Source of the DNA: Isosphaeraceae bacterium
Lineage (GTDB): Bacteria; Planctomycetota; Planctomycetia; Isosphaerales; Isosphaeraceae
NCBI GenBank assembly: GCA_021324445.1
Contig: JAJPJC010000450.1
Location: forward strand, 17,849 to 81,848
DNA: 64,000 nt
Direction: 5' to 3'
Shown here: positions 53,497-60,511 of the stretch, in pieces
Layout of the letters: every line of letters begins with the position of its first letter
Position numbering within the stretch: position 1 is the first letter of the stretch
Position numbers and translations under genes: made by a program
The notes under the pieces: model-generated
Told to the model about the DNA's origin: nothing
Seen by the model: the letters and a program-made list of their open reading frames with translations, nothing else
Databases searched by the model: none

Positions 53497-53681
53497 CGCT
53501 CGACCCTTTCACGCTGATTGGTCCCAAGCCGTGATTCACGCCGCGCCCGCCCCTGACTTCGTCTTGCCCCGATGGGTGTCCGCTCGAGACTTCCGCCTCG
53601 AGGACGCCGCCCCAGGCCCCGGTGCAGGGCCGGAGGTCCGCGGCCCTGCGGTCGGGGATTCGAACCACTGCTGAGCCGGCC

Positions 53682-54014
53682 CTAGCTGCTCCACCGGCCC
53701 GTGTAATGACCATCCGGATCGCGCTCATATTGGTAGCCGCTGGGCCACTTCACCCACTCGCCAAACCGCGGCCCGCTGGGATGCGACCCGTGGCCCGGCG
53801 GGTGCCCGATCCCCGGAAGCCCCCCCTCATTCGGATCGTGGTGGTAGAAGGCCGTGTCCGGGTGGCTGGACGAGCCGAACCGCAGGCCATCCGCGGGCGA
53901 CTCGCCCGGGGTGTGACCGGGGTCGTCGCCGTGCCCGCCCATCCCATGGCCCGGCGCCCCGAACAGGTCGTCCGCGTGATGGCCATCGAAGATGTCGCCG
54001 AGGAAATCGAACAT
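53682..54014 (-). CDS. His/Gly/Asp-rich small protein (unknown)
   Basis: A 110-residue protein starting at ATG 54014 with AGGAG about 8 bp upstream. The N-terminus is MFDFLGDIFDGHHADDLFG. It continues with His/Gly/Asp/Pro-rich stretches (HGMGGHGDDPGH, HPPGHGSHPSGP) that could bind metals, and ends in an aromatic GYQYERDPDGHYTGRW. No family recognised and no signal peptide. The three small genes run in the same direction with gaps of about 190 bp and each has a good ribosome-binding site, which argues they are real. Confidence 0.6.
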   Translation of the reverse strand: MFDFLGDIFDGHHADDLFGAPGHGMGGHGDDPGHTPGESPADGLRFGSSSHPDTAFYHHDPNEGGLPGIGHPPGHGSHPSGPRFGEWVKWPSGYQYERDPDGHYTGRWSS

Positions 54015-54059
54015 GATAGGCTCCTGAAACTGGGGGACCACGTTTCCACGCCAGCGGAG

Positions 54060-54297
54060 GCCGGTCGCGGATCGCAGGTCTGAGACCCACGACCCTCACC
54101 TGGCTGGGCCGCGATGCGGCCGAGCTCGAGCAGCTCCGGCCACCGGTCGCCGCTTCGATCCCGTCGAGGATCTGGCTGCTCTCGCCTCCACTCACCTCCA
54201 CATACGGGGAGGCGAGGAAGTGTTTCAGGAAAACCTGAGCGATCTCGGCGAGGGTCAGCCCCCTGCCGTCGCGATGGCCACGAGGCCGCGCGGACAT
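54060..54297 (-). pseudogene. Possible degenerate coding stretch upstream of kinase 2
   Basis: The 378-bp gap before kinase 2 contains a minus-strand frame. Its segment LTLAEIAQVFLKHFLASPYVEV and GGESSQILDGIEAATGG (about 54250-54140) looks protein-like, but it runs on into an Arg/Pro-rich stretch overlapping the next gene. It may be a decayed small gene. No family recognised. Confidence 0.25.
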
Positions 54298-54392
54298 CCC
54301 CGCTTTCATCACCCGGAGCGGCATCGTTATGATGGATCAACTCGACGCCCGATGATGATGATGGAACGCGACGCCCGCCGGAGGGCCCTTCG

Positions 54393-57300
54393 ATGTCGTC
54401 GCCCGCTGCCGATCGCAACCTGTTGTTCGGGATCATCGCGCTCCAGATGGACTTCGTCACGCGCGACGCGCTGATCGCCGCCATGAACGCCTGGGTCCTG
54501 GACAAGGCCAGGTCCCTGGGACAGATCCTCGTCCAGCAAGGGGCCTTGAGCGAGGAGGACCGCGGCTTGCTCGATCCGCTGGTGCGCAAGCACCTGGCCA
54601 AGCACGGCAACGACGCCGAGCGGAGCCTCTCGGCGCTGAGCCCGGTCGGCTGGATCAAGCACGACCTCCAGGCCGTCGCCGACCCCGAGCTGGACGTCAG
54701 CCTGGGACGCCTCGCCGAGGCCGGCACCGACCCGGACGCCACGCGGACCTATGCCGTGGGCGCCTCCAGCGCGCAGGCCGGGCGGTTCCGCATCCTGCGG
54801 CCCCATGCGCGCGGGGGACAGGGCGAGGTCTACGTCGCCTGCGACACCGAGCTGAACCGCGAGGTGGCGCTGAAGCAGCTCCAGGCCCACCATGCCCACC
54901 TCGACGAGAGTCGAGCCCGCTTCGTGATGGAGGCGGAGCTGACCGGCGGGCTGGAACACCCCGGCGTCGTGCCGGTCTACGGCCTGGGTCACTACGACGA
55001 TGGCCGACCGTTTTATGCCATGCGGTTGATCAAGGGGGACAGCCTCAAGGAAGCGATCGAGCGGTTCCATGCGGCCGAAGGAGCCGGTCGGGACCCGGGG
55101 GAGCGGACGATGGCCCTGCGGCGGCTACTGGGCCGGTTCGTGGACGTCTGCAACGCGATCGCCTATGCGCATTCCCGGGGCGTGTTGCACCGGGACCTGA
55201 AGCCCGGCAACATCATGCTGGGCCCCTACGGCGAGACCCTCGTGGTCGACTGGGGCCTGGCCAAGGCCGTCGGCCGCGGAGAGGTCCCTGCCGCGACCGC
55301 CGAGGAGACGCTCCGACCCCCCGCCTCGAGTGAGACTCCGCCCACGGTGATGGGTGAGGCCATCGGCACGGCGGCCTACATGAGCCCGGAACAGGCCGCC
55401 GGACGGCTGGACGAGCTCGGGCCGGCCAGCGACGTTTACAGTCTTGGAGCGACCTTGTACTGCCTCCTGACCGGCCAGGCTCCGTTCAGCGATCAGGACC
55501 GCGGCCTGGTGCTCCGCAAGGTGCAGCGGGGCGACTTCCCGCCCCCGCGTCGCCTCAAGCCGGAAGTTCCCCACGCCCTGGAGGCGGTCTGCCTGAAAGC
55601 CATGGCGCCGGCCCCGAGCGCGCGCTACGTGTCCCCGCGCGCCCTGGCCGACGACGTCGAGCACTGGCTGGCCGACGAGCCGGTCTCGGCCTGGCGCGAG
55701 CCGTGGATCGTCCACAGCCGGCGGTGGATGCGGCGGCACCGCACCCTGGTCACCACCGCGGCTGCCACGGTCCTGGTGAGCCTGGTGGCCCTGGGGATCG
55801 GCTACGCTCATGTCTCTGTGATCAACCGCCGGCTCGACGTCGCCAACCGGCAAGTGACTTCGGCCAACCTCCAGTTGAAGGCGGCCAACGCGGAATTGCA
55901 GGAAGCCAATGCCCACGTCACCCGATCGAAGGCCGAATCCGATCGGCGGCTCGATCAGACCCTCAAGGCCATCGAGGACTATTACACGGGCGTCAGCCAG
56001 GAGATCCTGCTCAAGCAAACGGAGTTCCAGGCCTTGCGGAAACGGTTGCTGGAAAAGCCGCGGCAATTCTATGAACAACTGGCCAAGGAACTGGAGGCAA
56101 ACCCATCCCCCGACGAGCGGACACGGAGCTTGCTGGCCAAGGGACGATTGGGTCTGGGCCGGATTTCCCAGACTCTCGGCCGCAATGACGAGGCGAAGAC
56201 GCACTATCAGGCGGCGCTCGCCCTGTACCGGGAGCTGGCCGCAGCCCAGCCCGAAGTAGCCGCCCACCGCGACGGTCTGGTCGCGAGCTTGAACAACCTG
56301 GGCAACAGCCTCCGCGACACCGGCGAACACCGGCGCGCGGCCGATGCCTACCGGGAAGCGCAGGACGTGTTGACCAAACTCGCTGTGGAACCGTCGAACC
56401 GGCCGGCTCGACTCCTGGAGCTGTCGAACATCCACAACAACCTGGGGATCGTGCTCGAAAACCGGGGAGAGCTCGGCGCTGCCGCCGAGGTCATCCGTGA
56501 GGGCGTCAAGATCCTCTCCCAGCTCATCGCCGAGCACCCCGAAGTTCCTGAGTATCGCCATCGACTCGCCAATGACTACAACTCGCTCAGCAACGTGCTG
56601 CGAGAAAAGGGAGATTATCCGCGCGCCGCGGAATCCATTGGGAAGGCGATCGACCTCGAGACCAAGCTGGTCTCGGACCATCCCGAGAGCGTGGACTACC
56701 AGCTCGGTCTGGCCCAAGCCCACGGCTCCCTGGGCCTGGTCTTCGATGAGATGGGGAATTACCGAGCCGCGGCCGATGAGCATCGGCGCACGATCGACGT
56801 CCATGCCAAGCTCGTCGCGGCCCACCCGAATGTCCCCTTGTATCAGCACGGCCAGGCGATTGGCTCCAATAACCTCGGGAGGGTCTTGATGGAGTTGAAC
56901 GACCTTGCCGGCGCGGCCGAGGCCTTTCGAAGCGGCATCGCGCTCCGATCCCGGCTCGCTTCCCGATACCCGGACGTCCCGGATTACTGGCGCGGGCTGG
57001 CCAACAAGACCACGAATCTGGGAGTCGTTCTGAGACGGATGGGTGATCTCGACGGCGCCGTCGCAGCCTTCCGAGAGGCGATCAAGTCCTGGGATCGGCT
57101 GGCTTCCGACCACCCCGATGTCCCCGATTATCAGACTGGACTCGCCCGAGCTTACAATAATCTCGGGACCGCACAGTACCCTGCGAAGGATTATCCGGGT
57201 GCTGCCGATTCGTATCGCAAGGCCGCCGCCATCCAGGCGAAACTGGTGTCGGCCCATCCGTCGACCGTGGAATTCCCCCACGCGCTGGGCTTATCGTTGC

Positions 57301-57785
57301 ACAACCTCGCAGAGGTTTCGCGGGAGCTGGGCCGGCCCGAGGAAGCCCTTCGGTTCTCTCGCGAAGCCATCGCGATGCAACGGAAGGCCCTCGATCTAGC
57401 ACCGCAAACGGCCAGGGTGCGCCAGGCACTCGATGGAGATTACCTTGCGCTGGCCGCCGTGCTGAGGACCACCGGCCGCGTCGACGAGGCCCTGGCGACG
57501 GCGCAGGAGCGTCGGTCCGTGGCTGCCGACGCCAAGGTCGGACTCTACAACTTCGCCTGCGACCTGGCCCTCTGCGCAGCGATCGCCCGGGATGCGGCCC
57601 AGCGCCAGGCGATGGCCACCGCGGCGGTCGACGCCCTCCGCTCGGCGATCGCCGCCGGCTTCCACGACGCGGCGCATGCCAGCCGCGATCCTGACCTGGC
57701 GACGCTCCGCGATCGCGACGACGTCCGCCAGCTCCTGGCCGACCTGTGGGACCGAACCTTCCCGGCCGATCCCTTCGTGCCGTGA
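54393..57785 (+). CDS. Membrane Ser/Thr protein kinase with C-terminal TPR repeats (paralogue 2)
   Basis: An 1130-residue paralogue of the kinase at 47287. The first 110 residues align closely (DRNLLFGIIALQMDFVTRDALIAAMNAW). The kinase domain at about 133-415 has HARGGQGEVY, VALK, HRDLKPGN, DWG instead of DFG, and MSPEQAAGR. A transmembrane helix lies at about 450-470, followed by a coiled coil, a helical hairpin (KQTEFQALRKRLLEKPRQFY) and about eleven TPR-like units. The RDDVRQLL box and PADPF end the protein. GGAGGG at 54380-54385 precedes ATG 54393. TPR regions are less alike than kinase domains, so the two proteins probably sense different partners. Confidence 0.9.
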   Translation: MSSPAADRNLLFGIIALQMDFVTRDALIAAMNAWVLDKARSLGQILVQQGALSEEDRGLLDPLVRKHLAKHGNDAERSLSALSPVGWIKHDLQAVADPELDVSLGRLAEAGTDPDATRTYAVGASSAQAGRFRILRPHARGGQGEVYVACDTELNREVALKQLQAHHAHLDESRARFVMEAELTGGLEHPGVVPVYGLGHYDDGRPFYAMRLIKGDSLKEAIERFHAAEGAGRDPGERTMALRRLLGRFVDVCNAIAYAHSRGVLHRDLKPGNIMLGPYGETLVVDWGLAKAVGRGEVPAATAEETLRPPASSETPPTVMGEAIGTAAYMSPEQAAGRLDELGPASDVYSLGATLYCLLTGQAPFSDQDRGLVLRKVQRGDFPPPRRLKPEVPHALEAVCLKAMAPAPSARYVSPRALADDVEHWLADEPVSAWREPWIVHSRRWMRRHRTLVTTAAATVLVSLVALGIGYAHVSVINRRLDVANRQVTSANLQLKAANAELQEANAHVTRSKAESDRRLDQTLKAIEDYYTGVSQEILLKQTEFQALRKRLLEKPRQFYEQLAKELEANPSPDERTRSLLAKGRLGLGRISQTLGRNDEAKTHYQAALALYRELAAAQPEVAAHRDGLVASLNNLGNSLRDTGEHRRAADAYREAQDVLTKLAVEPSNRPARLLELSNIHNNLGIVLENRGELGAAAEVIREGVKILSQLIAEHPEVPEYRHRLANDYNSLSNVLREKGDYPRAAESIGKAIDLETKLVSDHPESVDYQLGLAQAHGSLGLVFDEMGNYRAAADEHRRTIDVHAKLVAAHPNVPLYQHGQAIGSNNLGRVLMELNDLAGAAEAFRSGIALRSRLASRYPDVPDYWRGLANKTTNLGVVLRRMGDLDGAVAAFREAIKSWDRLASDHPDVPDYQTGLARAYNNLGTAQYPAKDYPGAADSYRKAAAIQAKLVSAHPSTVEFPHALGLSLHNLAEVSRELGRPEEALRFSREAIAMQRKALDLAPQTARVRQALDGDYLALAAVLRTTGRVDEALATAQERRSVAADAKVGLYNFACDLALCAAIARDAAQRQAMATAAVDALRSAIAAGFHDAAHASRDPDLATLRDRDDVRQLLADLWDRTFPADPFVP

Positions 57786-58135
57786 CCGATCCTCGTGACC
57801 GGGCATCGGGATCCGATGAGCGGCTCGGGCTACGCCTCGGAAGGCTTGCGATGCCCCGCGTGTGGCACCGTCGCCCGGGCGGTGATCTTGGATCCGCGGA
57901 GACCTCGCTCGGGGCACGGTGGACCGGTCGAGAATCTGGTTGAAGACGCCGCCGCGGTTGTTCCCGCGGTTCGGAGCGTGGTAGACTCAGATCTCATCGA
58001 TGGCTTCGAGCGGTCGGACAAAATGACGAGCAAGCCCTGTTTCCCGCCGGCCCGACTGGAGGCCCCGCGGAGCGGATGGCCTCGCCCTGGAAGGGCGACG
58101 GTCCTGAGCCAGGGGTGAAACCCCTGGACCGGACG
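57786..58135. other. Intergenic region, no gene recognised
   Basis: About 350 bp between kinase 2 and the IS3 remnant. A frame with LRCPACGTVARAVILD (about 57846-57893) recalls a zinc-ribbon start but continues without support. A GCCCTGG/CCAGGGG inverted pair occurs near 58080-58130. Nothing definite. Confidence 0.4.
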
Positions 58136-58605
58136 CTGGTGTTCCAAGCCGACGAGCAGCGCGGCGGCCAGGAGGCCCGGAGCGCCGAGTTGGAGCTCGC
58201 CCTGGGCCGGCTGACCCTCGAGCACGAGGTCTTAAAAAAAGTGTCGACCAGGCTGGATTGACACTTGAACAAAAACGAGAGATAATGTTGTTGTTGCATG
58301 AACAATTTTCAATCAAGATCCGCTGCGAGGCCTTGGGCCCGCCCCGCAGCACTGCCTACTACCGACCCCAGCCGGAGGAGGACCGGCCGGTGCGCGCGGC
58401 CCTGATCGAGCTGGCCGGCCAGTGGCCCACCTACGGCTATCGCCGGTTGACGGCGATGCTTGAGCGCCAAGGCCATGTGGTCAATGCCAGGCGGGTCCGG
58501 CGGCTGATGCGCGAGCTGGGCATCGTGGGGGAAGCCCCGCCACGCCGGCCCCGGACGACGGACAGATATCAGCGACCTGGCATCTCCGAGACCGATGCCG
58601 AATAG
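58136..58605 (+). pseudogene. IS3-family transposase remnant (OrfA tail and OrfB start)
   Basis: The first frame ends with AELELALGRLTLEHEVLKKV, the leucine-zipper end of an IS3 OrfA. An overlapping frame begins TLEQKREIMLLLHEQFSIKIRCEALG, followed by RSTAYYRPQPEEDRPVR and WPTYGYRRLTAMLERQGHVVNARRVRRLMRELGIVG, the N-terminal HTH_21 region of an IS3 OrfB. The frame dies at 58605 before the DDE catalytic core. No terminal inverted repeats were identified. It is an immobile fragment. Confidence 0.82.
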
Positions 58606-58614
58606 CTGCGGCGA

Positions 58615-58914
58615 GGCTTTGATCGCCTGGGCCCCGCCGAAGCCAAGCGGCAGCGCGCCCTGGAGCAACGGATTCGCGCGGCTCACTTTCGCGAACTGAC
58701 GACCATGGAGGGTTTCGATTGGGCGTTCAACGCCAAGGGGGTCGATCGGCGGAGCATCGAACAATTGATGACCTGCGACTTCGTCCGGCGCCATGAGAAC
58801 GTGATCCTGGGCGATCCGATCGCGCCCACCGCGCCCGCCCCGTCGTGGAAACCAGTCGAGCCGAGTGAACCTGAAGATCATTCCGATGCCGATCCGGTCC
58901 ATCGCCGCCGATGA
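58615..58914 (+). pseudogene. IS21-type IstB helper ATPase remnant (N-terminus)
   Basis: The frame RRGFDRLGPAEAKRQRALEQRIRAAHFRELTTMEGFDWAFNAK continues with DRRSIEQLMTCDFVRRHENVILGDPI. This matches the N-terminal part of IstB up to where the Walker A motif should begin (usually ENVLLLGPPGTGKTH). At that point the sequence switches to a Pro-rich tail. It follows the IS3 fragment by about 10 bp. Two different IS families are thus joined here, showing an insertion hot spot or a rearrangement scar. Confidence 0.68.
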
Positions 58915-59098
58915 CGGCGGGAGTTCCCGGGGGGTCGGGGGTCAGACCATGGGGGTCGGGGGACTGACCTTGATCCCGTCGCGCCACGAGAGCTAGGATG
59001 ATCCCCGTTCGGCGACTCGGCCCGCAGAACGAGCCCCCGACTCGATCGGGGCCAGACCGAGAACCAGAGCGGGCAGGAGCCGAGCGGGAGAACGCATC

Positions 59099-59617
59099 AT
59101 GGCGCTCGTCAGCTACGTCTCGAACCAGCAGGCCGCCGAGAAGGTCAAGCCGGTCTTCGAGGGCCTGGAGAGAAAGATCGGCGCGGTGCCCAACGTCTTC
59201 CGGGTGATGGCCCACAACCCGGAGATGCTCGAAGCGTTCCTGGCGCTCAACGCGACCCTGCCCAAGACCCAGCTCGACGGCAAGCTCCGCGAGCTGGCCT
59301 ACATCAAGACCTCGCAGCTCAATGGCTGCGACTATTGCCTGCACCATCACCGGGCGCTGGGCAAGAAAGCCGGTCTCAACGACCGTCAGGTCGGTGAGAC
59401 CGCCGATTTCGAAGCCAGCTCGGCCTATGACGAGCTCCAGCGCGACGTGATGCGATACGCCGAGCAGGTGACCCGGCACATCAACGTCGAGGATTCGCTC
59501 TTCAACCGGCTCAAGCAATCCTTGAACGACCGCCAGATCGTGGAGCTGGCCATGACGGTCGGGATCGCCAATTTCACCAACCGGGTCACGGAGACGCTGC
59601 GAATGGAGCTGCCGTAG
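59099..59617 (+). CDS. Carboxymuconolactone decarboxylase / AhpD-like peroxidase-related protein
   Basis: A 172-residue all-helical protein of the AhpD/CMD family. The active-site motif ELAYIKTSQLNGCDYCLHHH contains Glu, CxxC and His in the arrangement needed for peroxidatic or disulfide chemistry. The end, VELAMTVGIANFTNRVTETLRME, is a typical family tail. The ATG at 59099 is preceded by GGGAG. Family members take part in protection against peroxides or in lactone metabolism; most planctomycete ones are uncharacterised. It appears to be a single-gene unit, followed by a palindromic repeat that may end its transcript. Confidence 0.87.
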   Translation: MALVSYVSNQQAAEKVKPVFEGLERKIGAVPNVFRVMAHNPEMLEAFLALNATLPKTQLDGKLRELAYIKTSQLNGCDYCLHHHRALGKKAGLNDRQVGETADFEASSAYDELQRDVMRYAEQVTRHINVEDSLFNRLKQSLNDRQIVELAMTVGIANFTNRVTETLRMELP

Positions 59618-59667
59618 TCTCGTCGTGTCCCCTGCAAGAGACCCGACTCGATTACGCCGGCAAGAAC

Positions 59668-59722
59668 GTAGGTCAGGCTTGAGCCTGAGAGAATTGGAAT
59701 GTCAGGCTCAAGCCTGACCTAC
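59668..59722. repeat. Palindromic repeat GTAGGTCAGGCTTGAGCCTGA
   Basis: Inverted arms at 59668-59689 and 59701-59722 enclose 11 bp. Each arm contains the TCAGGCTTGAGCCTGA palindrome. This is the same repeat family as at 32155-32211 with TTGA in place of TTTCA. It sits between the AhpD-like and YceH genes. Confidence 0.8.
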
Positions 59723-59758
59723 GGGAGTTTCGCATCCTGCCTGAGGAATGATTCGATC

Positions 59759-60508
59759 ATGACAGAGAGCCAAGGCACATCGGGCTCGGGACCGTCATGG
59801 GTTCCCTTGTCGCCTCGGGAGCGTCGGGTCCTGGGCGTCATGGTCGAGAAGGCCAAGATGACACCGGAATACTACCCGATGTCGCTGGCGGCGATCGTCA
59901 CGGCGTGCAACCAGAAGACGAACCGCGACCCGGTGACCAACTACGACCAGGACGACGTGGAGGAGGCACTGCAGAGCCTGCGAAAGAAGGGCGCGGTGAT
60001 CCTGGTGGAAGGCGGCGGCCGAGTCGCGCGGTGGAAGCACACCCTGTACGACTGGCTGAAGGTGAGCAAGGTCGAGCTGGCCGTGCTGGCGGAGCTGTTG
60101 CTGCGGGGTCCCCAGACCGAGGGCGATCTCCGCGCGCGCGCCAGCCGGATGGAGCCGCTGGCCGACTTGCCGGCCCTCCAGACGATCCTGGAAGGCTTGG
60201 CGCCGCGGGGCCTGGTCCAAACGCTCTCGCCCCCCGGCCAGCGCCGCGGGGTGTACGTGGCGCACGGCCTTTATCCGCCGGAGGAACTGGAGAAGCTTCG
60301 GCAGGCGTTCGCCGGGCGCGTCGCCAGCGGCGACGATGAGGCGCCGGCGCGGCTGTCGGCCGCCCGGACTGAACTCGCGGCCGCCGCGGCCGCGCCCGGC
60401 TGGGCCGCCGAGCTGGCCGCCCTCCGCGCGGAGGTCGATCAGCTTCGGGGCGCGCTGGAAGCTCTCACGGCCGAGGTTCGCGATCTCAAGGCCGCGCTGG
60501 GAGCTTGA
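59759..60508 (+). CDS. YceH (DUF480) family protein
   Basis: A 249-residue protein of the conserved YceH family: LSPRERRVLGVMVEKAKMTPEYYPMSLAAIVTACNQKTNRDPV is nearly canonical at residues 17-60. Two winged-helix domains follow, the second with LAELLLRGPQTEGDLRARASRM. The C-terminus forms a coiled coil (AELAALRAEVDQLRGALEAL). The family is widespread but of unknown function. ATG 59759 fits the family start and follows GAGGAA; the longer frame to 59699 begins in the palindromic repeat. The GH38-like gene starts 3 bp after its stop, so the two are surely co-transcribed. Confidence 0.88.
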   Translation: MTESQGTSGSGPSWVPLSPRERRVLGVMVEKAKMTPEYYPMSLAAIVTACNQKTNRDPVTNYDQDDVEEALQSLRKKGAVILVEGGGRVARWKHTLYDWLKVSKVELAVLAELLLRGPQTEGDLRARASRMEPLADLPALQTILEGLAPRGLVQTLSPPGQRRGVYVAHGLYPPEELEKLRQAFAGRVASGDDEAPARLSAARTELAAAAAAPGWAAELAALRAEVDQLRGALEALTAEVRDLKAALGA

Positions 60509-60511
60509 CGG

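Noticed and set aside
53645..53700. tRNA-like T-arm (GGTTCGAATCCCC on the minus strand)
   Set aside because: The T-stem would have mismatches, no anticodon arm of normal length is present and the acceptor stem does not close. It overlaps the 3' end of a small gene.
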